DNA from: Pseudoalteromonas xiamenensis
GTDB lineage: Bacteria; Pseudomonadota; Gammaproteobacteria; Enterobacterales; Alteromonadaceae
Assembly (NCBI RefSeq): GCF_042431545.1
Contig: NZ_JBHLYX010000008.1
DNA length: 64,000 nt
Reading direction: 5' to 3' (one strand)
Position 1 is the first letter of the stretch, and each line of letters begins with the position of its first letter. Below, one piece after another: positions 9,165-18,371 of the stretch. Under the pieces are notes generated by a model, which worked only from the letters and a program-made list of their open reading frames with translations, did no database searches and was not told the origin of the DNA. Both the position numbers and the translations under genes were made by a program.

Positions 9165-10670
9165 TTATAAGCTCCCAGTTTGTACGTTGAACGCCTGTGA
9201 TTTCACCAACGTGATCATCGCATCAATATCCGGTTTTAATAATCTATCTTCCTCGAGCTTTGCCACTTTCGCTCGGATAATACTGAAGTTTTCTTCAATT
9301 AAATCAGAGCATTTGTTTGGACGGCGGAACTCGATGGCTTGCGCTGCATACATTAGTTCGATGGCAAAAATCTTTTCAAGGTTACCAAGAATTTGGTTCA
9401 ATTTACGACCAGAGATACTGCCCATTGAAACGTGATCTTCTTGCCCCATTGATGTTGGCACGCTGTCCGCGGAGGGCGGGAAACACAACGATTTATTTTC
9501 AGTTACTAATGCAGCCGTTGTATATTGCGGGATCATCATTCCTGAATTCAAGCCACCCGACGTCGTGAGTAGGCGCGGCAAACCGTGTAATCCTTCTAGC
9601 AATAAATAACAACGTCGGTCAGAGATATTACCCAGTTCAGCGGCAGCAATAGAAGCATAGTCAAGTACCATCGCCAAAGGTTGACCGTGGAAACCACCAC
9701 CTGAAATCGCCTCTTCCGCACTAATAACTATTGGGTTATCTGTTACAGAGTTCATTTCAATTTCAACCATGTCTTTAAGATGGTTGTAAGCGTTACGTGA
9801 TGCACCGTGTACTTGTGGAATGCAACGCAGTGAATAAGGATCCTGGACGCGGTCACAATCCGTATGGGCTGCCATATTCTCTGAATCTTTAAAGAATCGA
9901 CGCATACGTGTAGCCACTTCAATATTGCCTGCAAACGCACGAATTTCATGTAATTCTGGTCTAAATGGTGATTGACTACCTTGCATACCTTCAATGCTCA
10001 TTGCACCTGCAAGATCAGCTAAATCAAGCAAGTAGCGCATTCTTGTCAATGCCGTGATACCGTGCGAAAGGATAAACTGTGTACCGTTGATAAGGGCTAA
10101 ACCTTCTTTCGCGTGCAATTCAAGTGGCGCTAAGCCATGTTCTTTTAATGCTTGCGCTGCTGGCACGATTTGACTGCCTTGCCAAAATTCACCTTCACCA
10201 ATTAAAGGTAAGAACAAGTGTGATAAAGGAGCCAAATCACCAGATGCTCCAACAGAACCTTGCTCAGGAACAACCGGAATAAGGTCTAATTCAATGAACG
10301 CCAACATGCGTTCCACCACTTCCAAGCGGATACCTGAAAAACCTTGGCTTAATGCGTGCACTTTAGTGATTAGCATTAGCTTAGAAATTGGTTTTGCAAT
10401 AGGTTCACCCACCCCTACCGCGTGTGTAATCAGTAAGTTCTTTTGCAGTAAATGCGTTTCTTCAGGAGAGATTTGTGTATCGCAAAGTGGACCGAAGCCT
10501 GTGTTGATACCGTAAATTGCTTTATCGGAACTCGCCATAATATCGACATTGCGGCGGCTTTTATTAATTTTATCTAACGCTTCTTGGCACAGTTCGGCCT
10601 TAATTGTGCCGTTGGCAATCCCGTTTACGATATCCAGATTTAATCTGTCTACACCGTATTTAAACGTCAT
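9165..10670 (-). CDS. hutH: Histidine ammonia-lyase
   Basis: HutH removes ammonia from L-histidine to give urocanate, the first step of histidine utilisation. The product has the family's usual length (501 residues). The Ala142-Ser143-Gly144 triad in GSVGASGDLAPLSH forms the self-made MIO electrophile, at the standard position. Other family marks are YGINTGFGPL (active-site Tyr53), LINGTQF and a QDPYSLRCIPQVHG segment. It is the first gene of a hutH-hutU operon and is divergent from a LysR-type regulator. The shared intergenic region (10671-10807) presumably holds both promoters and the regulator site. Confidence 0.97.
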   Translation of the reverse strand: MTFKYGVDRLNLDIVNGIANGTIKAELCQEALDKINKSRRNVDIMASSDKAIYGINTGFGPLCDTQISPEETHLLQKNLLITHAVGVGEPIAKPISKLMLITKVHALSQGFSGIRLEVVERMLAFIELDLIPVVPEQGSVGASGDLAPLSHLFLPLIGEGEFWQGSQIVPAAQALKEHGLAPLELHAKEGLALINGTQFILSHGITALTRMRYLLDLADLAGAMSIEGMQGSQSPFRPELHEIRAFAGNIEVATRMRRFFKDSENMAAHTDCDRVQDPYSLRCIPQVHGASRNAYNHLKDMVEIEMNSVTDNPIVISAEEAISGGGFHGQPLAMVLDYASIAAAELGNISDRRCYLLLEGLHGLPRLLTTSGGLNSGMMIPQYTTAALVTENKSLCFPPSADSVPTSMGQEDHVSMGSISGRKLNQILGNLEKIFAIELMYAAQAIEFRRPNKCSDLIEENFSIIRAKVAKLEEDRLLKPDIDAMITLVKSQAFNVQTGSL

Positions 10671-10807
10671 ATTCGTCTCCTAACTTGCTGATTCTTTATG
10701 CGTCGTAACGCTTATATTGACCTTATGCTAGCTTGCTCATGAAGTTTTATAAATGCATAATAATCGTAATTCATTCCGATTCTATCGAACTAAAGAGAGA
10801 TAGCTTT

Positions 10808-11707
10808 ATGCAAGTCCATGACGTTGATTTACGTTTGCTGCGCATATTTGTCGCGATTGTTGAAAGTGGCGGATTATCGGCCGCAGAGTCCCGTCTTAAT
10901 ATCGGACGTTCAACCATTAGTTCGCATTTGTCGGACTTAGAAGTTCGTCTAGGGCTTAAATTGTGTAAACGTGGCCGCAGCGGATTTGAATTAACCGAGG
11001 CTGGTCGCGTAACGTATCAAGCATCACTTGAGCTTTTGCAGCAATGCGAAGCGTTTGCGTCAACCGTGGCAAGTTCTAAACATGAACTTTCTGGACGAGC
11101 GACCATTGCCATTATTGATACGATGGTCAGCGATCCACGCTGCGGCGTAGCAAAAGCCATTTCAATTCTCAAACGAAAAGGCAAGAATCTTCAATTCGAT
11201 ATCAATGTATGTGAAGCAAGAGAAGTGGAAACATCCGTTGTCAATGGGCGTTCACTCGTTGGGCTTGGCGTTAGCCGTCATCAAATTCGCGGTCTTGATT
11301 ATTATCCACTGCACAACGAAACCAATTATCTCTATTGTGCGCATGGACACCCACTATTTGACTGCGAGCCGAGATCGTTACATAAACTATTGCTCGACGC
11401 GGAAGTCGTCACCAGTAATTACATGCGTGACAAAGAAACGCGCAATGATGGATTAAACTATCAAAACAGCGCAATTGCTTACCACGATGAGGGGATTGCA
11501 CATCTGATTTTATCTGGCGCATTCATAGGCTATTTGCCCGAACATTATGCCGCATACTGGGTGGATAAAGGTGTATTTAAAGCGATTCTGCCAGAGCAAT
11601 ATTCCTATCAAATCCCTGTTATGTTGATCACATCAAAAACAAACAGCACATCCAGTCTTGCACAAGCCTTAATTGAGGAACTAAAACATTGCCACAGTAA
11701 AACATAA
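10808..11707 (+). CDS. LysR-type transcriptional regulator, probable hut regulator
   Basis: The N-terminus (about residues 5-65) is a LysR winged helix-turn-helix: DLRLLRIFVAIVESGG, SAAESRLNIGRSTISSHLSDLE, and LCKRGRSGFELTEAG. The rest is a LysR substrate-binding domain. An in-frame ATG exists farther upstream (10733), but the ATG at 10808 fits the family start and has AAAGAGAG before it, giving 299 residues. Divergent placement from hutH suggests that it controls the hut operon in response to histidine or urocanate. This is inference: many bacteria use a GntR-type HutC instead. A hairpin terminator follows at 11716-11739. Confidence 0.85.
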   Translation: MQVHDVDLRLLRIFVAIVESGGLSAAESRLNIGRSTISSHLSDLEVRLGLKLCKRGRSGFELTEAGRVTYQASLELLQQCEAFASTVASSKHELSGRATIAIIDTMVSDPRCGVAKAISILKRKGKNLQFDINVCEAREVETSVVNGRSLVGLGVSRHQIRGLDYYPLHNETNYLYCAHGHPLFDCEPRSLHKLLLDAEVVTSNYMRDKETRNDGLNYQNSAIAYHDEGIAHLILSGAFIGYLPEHYAAYWVDKGVFKAILPEQYSYQIPVMLITSKTNSTSSLAQALIEELKHCHSKT

Positions 11708-11715
11708 TGCTAAGT

Positions 11716-11739
11716 CTAGCGCGAAATACTTCGCGCTAG
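11716..11739. terminator. Hairpin terminator after the LysR gene
   Basis: The arms CTAGCGCGAA and TTCGCGCTAG pair around a four-base loop just downstream of the LysR stop and just before the end of the convergent small peptide gene, so it can serve both. Confidence 0.65.
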
Positions 11740-11755
11740 TCGAGTTCACTGAGTT

Positions 11756-11962
11756 TTAAACCCCAGTGGTAGGGCCAACACTCGGACCTACGTCAGCCAA
11801 TTCGCCGACCAACGTTGTCTTTGTTGCAAAACCTTCTGTGCGCGTCGTACGAATATCAATCGTGAGTAACGCACCTGCGACCAACACCGTCTTATTTAGG
11901 GGTAAGGCGTTTTTGTCGTTTGACAGCATTTTCATATTCTTCTTTTTAAGTTTTAGATTCAT
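11756..11962 (-). CDS. RiPP-like precursor peptide, Thr-rich core
   Basis: This small gene (68 residues) has an excellent ribosome-binding site (AAGGAGATAGTT before the ATG at 11962). Its first 31 residues look like a processing leader: Lys-rich start (LKLKKKNMK), MLSND, an ALP motif, and a T..V.GA end (KTVLVAGA). The remaining 37 residues form a Thr/Gly/Val-rich core without cysteine (for example RTTRTEGFATKTT and GPSVGPTTGV). The leader plan matches the peptides at 36994 and 62473. Lacking Cys, the core cannot form lanthionine rings, so it may be modified differently or be a degenerate member. No modification or export gene is adjacent. Function is unknown; precursor status is inferred from the leader. 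Confidence 0.5.
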   Translation of the reverse strand: MNLKLKKKNMKMLSNDKNALPLNKTVLVAGALLTIDIRTTRTEGFATKTTLVGELADVGPSVGPTTGV

Positions 11963-12145
11963 AACTATCTCCTTTATTAGAATCACTCTAAATACTATTT
12001 AACCTTTTGTAATGTGTAAATGAATATTTGGTTAACAGATTAATCCTTCGTAGTGCAACGTTAACGTAAAAATCATGACTTTTGGCACTCATCGTCAGTG
12101 ACACTTCTGATTAAGATGATTTCAGTCTTCAAAAAGGAGTAAGCG

Positions 12146-12859
12146 ATGAACACAATTTACCAAACGTTACTTTATTTACATATTTTGGCCGGCGCTTCTG
12201 CCCTCATCTTATTTTGGTTACCAGTCTACTTTAAAAAAGGCAGCCGCCAGCATAATCAATCCGGCCGGGCTTATGTATACGTAATGTATGTCGCGGCGGG
12301 CGTTGGCACGATGATGTCATTACTGGGCTTGTGCTACCCTGAAGCATTAGCGGGACGTGTCCTTAGTGCCGCAGAATTACTCCAGTTGCAAGCAACACGT
12401 CTTTTTCTACTGTACTTAAGTTTATTAACCGTCACTACGGTACGTCACGCCACTCTTGTGTTACAGGCAAAGCAACAACGTACGCAGCTAAGGCAGGTTA
12501 GTCATCTCATGCTGATGGCCGCTTTGTTCATTGCAGGCCCCTGTCTAGCCTACTATGGTTGGACGTTAAATCGAGTATTGCTCATTATTTTTGGTTCGCT
12601 GGGAGCTCTGTTAGCCTGTAGTTTTCTCTACTACAGTTTCAAAGCAACACTGTCGGCGAAAGAATGGGTTATTGAACATCTCAGTAGCATGATTGGATCT
12701 GGTATCGCTTGTTATACCGCTTTTTTCGCCTTTGGTGGGCGTGCGCTTTTTGCACATGTTGCTTCATTGCAACTAATGAGTTGGATTTTGCCAAGTGTGA
12801 TTGGTGCAATAAGCATTAAGTTGTTAAAGCGTCGATATTCCAAGCAGTTTGCTCGCTAA
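12146..12859 (+). CDS. Multi-pass membrane protein, DUF2306-like
   Basis: The 237-residue product has about seven predicted membrane helices. It starts with a helix of the LYLHILAGASALILFWLPVYF type followed by a short basic loop with HNQSGRAYVYVMYVA. A conserved His in the first helix and an xHxxxGRxY loop are typical of DUF2306-like inner-membrane proteins. Their activity is unknown. AAAAAGGAG lies before the ATG at 12146. The gene stands alone, followed by about 160 bases before the next gene on the same strand. Confidence 0.6.
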   Translation: MNTIYQTLLYLHILAGASALILFWLPVYFKKGSRQHNQSGRAYVYVMYVAAGVGTMMSLLGLCYPEALAGRVLSAAELLQLQATRLFLLYLSLLTVTTVRHATLVLQAKQQRTQLRQVSHLMLMAALFIAGPCLAYYGWTLNRVLLIIFGSLGALLACSFLYYSFKATLSAKEWVIEHLSSMIGSGIACYTAFFAFGGRALFAHVASLQLMSWILPSVIGAISIKLLKRRYSKQFAR

Positions 12860-13017
12860 CTAGGTCGTTATAATACGAAAGATTCATCAGGATTTCCCAC
12901 TGTAATCCTGATGATTTACAACTGAATTTACTCACAACCAACCTGATTGAATTTTGCACAACTTTCATCACCCTCTCAAATTTGCTACAATGTCTCACTT
13001 GCGTAAATGGAGGATGA

Positions 13018-14058
13018 ATGAAGTTACTGTATTGGCTTGATGACTGGCTAACCCTTTCCAAGAATGAACAACAAGCACAGTTACCTTTTACTGGTGACGA
13101 TTTACTCGATGATGTTTTTGTAAAATACCACTTCGTTGACCTCGACAAACCTCTCCTCTTTACCTTCTCCCCTGCAGGTACAAATTATCAAGAACATGAC
13201 TTACATGCGGATTTTTCGCCATGGGGTTATCGCTTGGCTCAGAAGCAAGGGGTAAACATTATTGCCTTTCAGCATTTGGGTCGAAGCAATTGGTTTCGAA
13301 GCCGCAATTTAATCTTCTTCTTGGAGCAACTCGCGACACTGCTCGAGCCATTTAATCGACGACTTGGCTATGGGCTCAGCCGTGGCGGATTCGGTGTTGG
13401 CGCATTTGCAAACCTACTACAACTCGATACCGTGTTACTTTTTCATCCTGTCAGCACAAAAAACAAAGCGAAAGCGTATTGGGATACTCGTTCTAGCACT
13501 GACATTGCACAGCAATTTGACTGGGAAGGTGATTATCACGACCTAGATTTAGGCAAAGCGCAAGGATACATTATTTATGATCCAACAAACCCAATAGACC
13601 GAAGACACGCGAAACGTTACGCCGGATTGACGCATTTAAGGGTGTTTGGAATGGGTCACGGTACACATGCAACGTACATGAACAAATTTGGTTTTTACAA
13701 ACAAATCGCTGTCGATTTTATGCGTTCAGAACACATCGACATCGCTCAATTTAGACAGCAAACCAAAACCTTACGTTTCAAAGAAGACTATTACAAACGC
13801 CTCAACAAGGCGAATGCTAAATCTCTGCATCGGCTTGAATTACTCAGCAAAGCGCATAACATCTTACTTGAAGAAAAAGTTGAGCACGTACAAGAGCACC
13901 AAGCGCAGATTGATATTCAACCTTTGATTGATATCGCCATTAAACATCAAGATGAACATCCACAGGATGCAATTCAACTCCTTGAAGTTGCACAGCAACT
14001 CGTCCCAGATGATCCACTCGTTGCTCATACATTAAAACAGTTGGATAAAGATGAGTAA
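13018..14058 (+). CDS. Alpha/beta-hydrolase-like protein
   Basis: The 346-residue product has no signal peptide and should be cytoplasmic. Residues about 45-225 look like an alpha/beta-hydrolase core: a strand with LLFTFSPAGTNY, the nucleophile elbow GYGLSRGGFG with Ser121, and a late His in MGHGTHAT that could complete the triad. The C-terminal third (about 235-346) is charged and helical, ending in a TPR-like piece (HPQDAIQLLEVAQQLVPDDPLVAHTLKQL). I cannot name the substrate. The ribosome-binding site is good (TGGAGGATGA before the ATG). An imperfect long-loop hairpin (AGGCAACCTAA / TTTAGGTTGTCCT) lies downstream at about 14061-14111. Confidence 0.55.
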   Translation: MKLLYWLDDWLTLSKNEQQAQLPFTGDDLLDDVFVKYHFVDLDKPLLFTFSPAGTNYQEHDLHADFSPWGYRLAQKQGVNIIAFQHLGRSNWFRSRNLIFFLEQLATLLEPFNRRLGYGLSRGGFGVGAFANLLQLDTVLLFHPVSTKNKAKAYWDTRSSTDIAQQFDWEGDYHDLDLGKAQGYIIYDPTNPIDRRHAKRYAGLTHLRVFGMGHGTHATYMNKFGFYKQIAVDFMRSEHIDIAQFRQQTKTLRFKEDYYKRLNKANAKSLHRLELLSKAHNILLEEKVEHVQEHQAQIDIQPLIDIAIKHQDEHPQDAIQLLEVAQQLVPDDPLVAHTLKQLDKDE

Positions 14059-14060
14059 CA

Positions 14061-14111
14061 CAGGCAACCTAAGGGATAATTATCTTAAAACATTTACCTT
14101 TAGGTTGTCCT
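14061..14111 (+). terminator. Possible long-loop hairpin terminator
   Basis: The inverted arms GGCAACCTAA and TTAGGTTGTC lie immediately downstream of the alpha/beta-hydrolase-like gene. The loop is long, so the call is weak. Confidence 0.35.
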
Positions 14112-14310
14112 ATTTAACGTATTTCAAGTGCATCTCTACCACTGTCAATCGACACATTTTGAAATAGTTTATCGCTTTAGCTTCCCAAGCTTTAGCGTTA
14201 TGCTAGTGTTAGTTTGTGCCAGGTTATAAATGACCTGAATATCTATACTGTGTCGAAACGCAGAGTCTTCAAAGTGTTCAGCTCTTTATAACTTTTAAAA
14301 GGGCACAATC

Positions 14311-15627
14311 ATGATCAACACGCATCCTAATATTGTCATCATCGGCGGTGGTGCTGGCGGCTTAGAGCTCGCCACGAAATTAGGACATAAATTAGGAAAG
14401 TCCCAACGCGCAACCATTACACTTATTGATAAAAACCGTACGCACATTTGGAAACCGTTACTTCACGAAGTTGCGACAGGTTCTCTCGACACCAGTCTTG
14501 ATGGCGTATCCTACTCCGCTCATGCCGCAAAACATGGCTTTCAATTTATTTTGGGTGAATTTAACGCACTCAACGCAGAATCTCAGACCATTACTCTCAA
14601 TCAACTTCTCGATGAAAACGGTCAATTGCTTATTCCTCCGCGCCATATTCGATATGATGAATTAGTTATCGCTGTGGGTAGTGTCAGCAACGATTTTAAT
14701 ACTCCTGGTGTAAGCCAATATTGCTACTTCCTAGATTCACAATCCCAAGCCGAGCGCTTTCAACACGCCCTTCTTGACCGATTTACCCGTGTTCACCAAA
14801 TGGCCAGCGAAGAGCCTGAATCGTCGAACCATTTATCCATTGCAATTGTCGGCGGCGGTGCAACAGGTGTAGAACTGAGTGCAGAGCTTATTCACGTTTC
14901 TCAATTACTGAAACATTATGGGATGAGCGAGTTTAAAAGTACCAAACTGAGCATTCGACTAATTGAAGCTGGCCCAAGTATTTTACCTCTGTTACCAAAA
15001 CGGATCAGTGATGCAGCGCGTAAGGAACTAAAAAACCTCGGTGTAACTGTGCTTGAAGGTACGCAAGTAAGTGAGGCAACCAAAACGGGATTCATCACTA
15101 AACAAGGCGAAACTATCGGTGCCGATTTAATGATTTGGGCTGCTGGCGTTAAAGTTGCTGACTTTATTAAAACGATGGATTGTTTCGAATTCACTCGCAA
15201 CAACCAAATTCTAGTAGATGAATATCTCCAAGCTAAAGGAACTGCGCACATCTATGTATTAGGCGACGCAAGCGCTTGTCAACAACCAGACGGTAGTTTT
15301 GTACCTCCAAGAGCGCAAGCTGCACATCAAATGGCAAGTAATCTTGCAGCTAATATTGTTGCAAAACTGAATGGAAAATCGCTCACTGCTTTTCAATATC
15401 ATGACCACGGTTCTTTAGTCAATTTGGCCCGCTACAGTGCTGTTGGTAGCCTAATGGGCAATTTGACTGGCAACTCGATGTACGTCGAAGGAAAACTCGC
15501 TCGCCTCATGTACGTTTCACTATATCGTATGCATCAAAGCGCAATTCATGGGCCAGTTAAAACAGTCGGTTTGTGGCTATGTGAAAAGTTGATGAGAAGT
15601 GTCAGACCGAAAATGAAACTACATTAA
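14311..15627 (+). CDS. ndh: Type II NADH dehydrogenase (NDH-2)
   Basis: NDH-2 is a single-subunit, non-proton-pumping enzyme on the inner face of the cytoplasmic membrane; it passes electrons from NADH via FAD to quinone. The 438-residue length is typical. The N-terminal FAD motif is IVIIGGGAGGLELATKLG (about residues 9-26), the NADH-binding Rossmann motif is IAIVGGGATGVELSAEL (about 178-194), and IYVLGDASA (about 315) is the second FAD contact. The C-terminus has the amphipathic/hydrophobic segments used for membrane attachment. A ribosome-binding site (AAAAGGG) precedes the ATG. Single gene with its own bidirectional terminator at 15635-15668. Confidence 0.93.
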   Translation: MINTHPNIVIIGGGAGGLELATKLGHKLGKSQRATITLIDKNRTHIWKPLLHEVATGSLDTSLDGVSYSAHAAKHGFQFILGEFNALNAESQTITLNQLLDENGQLLIPPRHIRYDELVIAVGSVSNDFNTPGVSQYCYFLDSQSQAERFQHALLDRFTRVHQMASEEPESSNHLSIAIVGGGATGVELSAELIHVSQLLKHYGMSEFKSTKLSIRLIEAGPSILPLLPKRISDAARKELKNLGVTVLEGTQVSEATKTGFITKQGETIGADLMIWAAGVKVADFIKTMDCFEFTRNNQILVDEYLQAKGTAHIYVLGDASACQQPDGSFVPPRAQAAHQMASNLAANIVAKLNGKSLTAFQYHDHGSLVNLARYSAVGSLMGNLTGNSMYVEGKLARLMYVSLYRMHQSAIHGPVKTVGLWLCEKLMRSVRPKMKLH

Positions 15628-15634
15628 TTCACAA

Positions 15635-15668
15635 TGTGCGAGTTCACTGTGAATGGTGAACTCGCACA
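15635..15668. terminator. Bidirectional terminator between ndh and the serine hydrolase
   Basis: A 13-base perfect stem, TGTGCGAGTTCAC with GTGAACTCGCACA around an 8-base loop, lies between two convergent genes. Confidence 0.8.
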
Positions 15669-15672
15669 GTGC

Positions 15673-17226
15673 TTATTCTGTCCGAGGTTGTTTACCATTA
15701 AAGCCTAAGTCTTGAATATACTTAATGGCCTGTTGCTCAAAGTTAAAAAACACCTCTGTGTTGGCTTGACCAATCCAGCTTACAATTCGAATGTTAATGG
15801 GATCGACGTTCACCGCACTTGAGCCCCAAAATCCATAGTGACCAACAACCGAATAAGTTGCAAACACTTCCTTTTCAAGAGCTAGACCGTAGTAGCTTTT
15901 ATCACCGGTACCATCAGACACGTCAATCCAGTGACTTTGAAGTGCTTGATTAAGTGCAGGCTCTGTAATAAAGGTTTGGTCTTTTAACGCTTTAAAAAAA
16001 CGATTTAAATCATCCAAAGTAGAAATGATCCCGCCACCCGCCCAGATAAATGACGTATTTACCCCCAATTCAAGTATATTATGATTACCCGAAAGTATAG
16101 GCGCTATCCATGACTCAATCGGAATGTAGAAATAATGGTCGACAGGGCCTTCGCCCACTTTAGCTTCGTGAAAATCCATGTAAGTCATAGACATATTGAG
16201 TGGTGTAAACACCATCTCGTGTAACAGTTGTTCAAAAGGCTTATTGAGGTACTTGGAAATAGCCCATGCAAGCAAATCGATATTAGTATTGGTGTAGTTG
16301 TAAGCCTCACCCGGTTTATGAATTCGATTTCTTGTCATGCCGCGTTCAAGGAACTCTTTGATTATCAAATCGGCATGCCAAATATCAGGTACGTTCATAT
16401 CTTCACCTGATAATACCTCCAGTATCGCCCTACTATCAGGTGAATCGGGGTCACTTAGATAGGAAATAAAGTCATCTAGTCCTGATGTTTGGTCTAGTAG
16501 CTGTCTTACCGTTAACTTACCGCCGTATTTTTGTTGTCCATCATCGTAGAAGTCATCCACAACAAATCCACTTGGCATGTCTTCATTAGTAATTAACTCC
16601 GCCAAGGTTGTATCTAACGATAATCGACCCTGTTCTATCAGTTTAAAAACAACCGCTGCTGACAACGTTTTAGAAATACTGGCAATTCGAAATTGCTGGT
16701 CGCTTGTCATCGGGATGCCTGTTCCGTGATGCGTCTCACCTAAAGCACCGCGCCAAATAACATTTGGGATATTAAAATCAATCAAGGCGGACATATTTAT
16801 CGTCTTTGCATTTGCAGATTCAAAATTTAGTTTCAGTAGTTCATCTAACTTTGGAAATATAATCTCTTCAACACTTTGAGCTTTAACCGTAAAGGTTGCT
16901 TCCCTTTTTGACTTGAATTTATCTTCCGCCGTAATTTTAAACGTATACGTACCGGGGATATTTGGCAGGTCGACTTCGATACTCTGATCCTGTTTGCCTT
17001 CAACATGTAAAATGGCCGAAGTAGGTCCACTCACTTGCTGCCAGCGGATCTCAGTAAGGTTATTGTCTTTGTCTGTAACCGACGCGATAAGCACAGCTTG
17101 GCTAGTTACAACCTGTGTAAGATCTGGCCGTTCTACTTGTATGTCCGGTTTGTGGTTTCCGGAAAAACAACCGGATAACAACGACGCGGAAATACCGAGT
17201 GCGACTAAGTGAAAAGATGTTTTCAT
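15673..17226 (-). CDS. Lipoprotein with PKD/Ig-like domain and beta-lactamase-fold serine hydrolase domain
   Basis: The product (517 residues) has a lipoprotein signal ending LLSGC (Cys20). A PKD/cadherin-like domain follows (about 35-115, with RWQQVSGPTS and PGTYTFKITAEDKF), then a class C beta-lactamase/DD-peptidase fold. Active-site marks are SISK (Ser183-Lys186, SxxK) and YNYTNTN (YxN motif), with GHYGFWG (HxG) near the C-terminus. Proteins of this family are usually esterases, D-amino-acid peptidases or amidohydrolases rather than true beta-lactamases. It probably sits on the outer membrane facing the periplasm or outside. The PKD-like module suggests binding to other proteins or glycans. 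A second enzyme of the same fold lies at 25034. Confidence 0.8.
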   Translation of the reverse strand: MKTSFHLVALGISASLLSGCFSGNHKPDIQVERPDLTQVVTSQAVLIASVTDKDNNLTEIRWQQVSGPTSAILHVEGKQDQSIEVDLPNIPGTYTFKITAEDKFKSKREATFTVKAQSVEEIIFPKLDELLKLNFESANAKTINMSALIDFNIPNVIWRGALGETHHGTGIPMTSDQQFRIASISKTLSAAVVFKLIEQGRLSLDTTLAELITNEDMPSGFVVDDFYDDGQQKYGGKLTVRQLLDQTSGLDDFISYLSDPDSPDSRAILEVLSGEDMNVPDIWHADLIIKEFLERGMTRNRIHKPGEAYNYTNTNIDLLAWAISKYLNKPFEQLLHEMVFTPLNMSMTYMDFHEAKVGEGPVDHYFYIPIESWIAPILSGNHNILELGVNTSFIWAGGGIISTLDDLNRFFKALKDQTFITEPALNQALQSHWIDVSDGTGDKSYYGLALEKEVFATYSVVGHYGFWGSSAVNVDPINIRIVSWIGQANTEVFFNFEQQAIKYIQDLGFNGKQPRTE

Positions 17227-17767
17227 TTGAATTCCTTTTTTATTGAATTACAAGCAGCATACTTGCGCTAAAAGTAATTCACTGTCAGGAATCGTTCATT
17301 TATTGATACTGTTTGTAATTTTATGTAATGAATCGCAACGATGACAAAATAAAGATACGGTGGATAGATGAAATACTCACCCACCAATAACTAGCCTAAA
17401 TAAACACGTTCATGCTGATTTATAGACTGTTTATCAAATTCAAATCGGGGTACACCTTTAAGAAACTGACTAGATCACTCAAAAATAGAGAAAACTTATA
17501 AATGCATTAACTTAAATTGTTTTGAAGATTCAATCCAAAAACTAAGGATGTACGGAATTATAAAACTAAAATTTGCCAATTTTTTTAAAACATGACCTTG
17601 CGGAATTCAAATTCACCGTTACTATTAACTCGAATTTTACATTTAGATAACCATACTTTATCTCGTATTATTCAAACACATAAATGTAGTTGTATATCCG
17701 TTTTGCTGATACCCACGGAATAAAGGGGATTGGTAAAACAACGTGAAATTACCTTTAAGGAAAAATT
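17227..17767. other. Long AT-rich intergenic region before the AidA/PixA gene
   Basis: About 540 bases separate the divergently oriented serine hydrolase and AidA/PixA genes. The region is AT-rich and I see no open frame of interest, RNA gene or clear repeat. It presumably holds the promoters of both genes. TTAAGGAAAAATT just before 17768 is the AidA/PixA ribosome-binding site. Confidence 0.5.
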
Positions 17768-18295
17768 ATGGCAATTCAACGCATTGAAGTTGTAGTCGAT
17801 TGTGAGAGCATCGAAAACGGGGCTGCAGCATATACTGCTGTTAATATGTTTGCGTCACCAGATATTATTGTAAGCAATTCTCAAGGTTCGTATGAATTGA
17901 GTGTACGTGTAGATAATGACGATGTACTTCGATGGTCAGCATTTCCAAAAGTAGTACAGCCAGAAGGCAGTACAGAAAACTACGCGGTGATCATTTCAGC
18001 GGAACACGACTGGAATAACAATACCCTACTAAAAGATTGGACTGCATTTCAAGGTGATATGGACGTCTACGTGTATGAGAGTGATGCCATCAGCATGAAC
18101 GACGATGGTGAAGTGCCTGTAAAACGAGTTACAGGCTACCAACCTTACGTTCAAGCAACTGCTCGCCTACCTGGTCGCCCAGATCCGGGTACATCACAAA
18201 TTGAAGCTTATACGTTTTGGGTAAAAGTATACAAAGGCTCACAGTTGATAAAAGAAATTAACTGGGACCCATATGTAACGGTAGTTCAACCATAA
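17768..18295 (+). CDS. AidA/PixA family protein (inclusion-body type)
   Basis: The 175-residue protein has no signal peptide and starts MAIQRIEVVVDCESI, leading into a beta-rich fold. Typical marks of the family are a long hydrophilic DDVLRWSAFPKVVQPEGSTE stretch, VIISAEHDW, and YTFWVKVYKGSQLI followed by a WDPYV ending. PixA was described as the methionine-rich crystalline inclusion protein of Xenorhabdus nematophila, and AidA is an abundant quorum-controlled protein in Ralstonia and Burkholderia; their precise functions remain unclear. The strong ribosome-binding site, the long upstream region and the terminator after the gene are consistent with a single, highly expressed transcript. Confidence 0.8.
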   Translation: MAIQRIEVVVDCESIENGAAAYTAVNMFASPDIIVSNSQGSYELSVRVDNDDVLRWSAFPKVVQPEGSTENYAVIISAEHDWNNNTLLKDWTAFQGDMDVYVYESDAISMNDDGEVPVKRVTGYQPYVQATARLPGRPDPGTSQIEAYTFWVKVYKGSQLIKEINWDPYVTVVQP

Positions 18296-18308
18296 TTTCA
18301 GGTTGACT

Positions 18309-18339
18309 GTTAAAGCCAATTTTAAAAATTGGCTTTAAC
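18309..18339 (+). terminator. Rho-independent terminator after the AidA/PixA gene
   Basis: The arms GTTAAAGCCAATTTT and AAAATTGGCTTTAAC pair almost without a loop, 14 bases after the stop codon. Confidence 0.75.
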
Positions 18340-18371
18340 TTGATTACTCTGTCCATTTCACCAGCTCGAGG

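Noticed and set aside
15673..17226. True beta-lactamase giving antibiotic resistance
   Set aside because: The fold and SxxK/YxN motifs fit the broad serine hydrolase family; the PKD-like N-terminal module and sequence do not point to a classical resistance enzyme.
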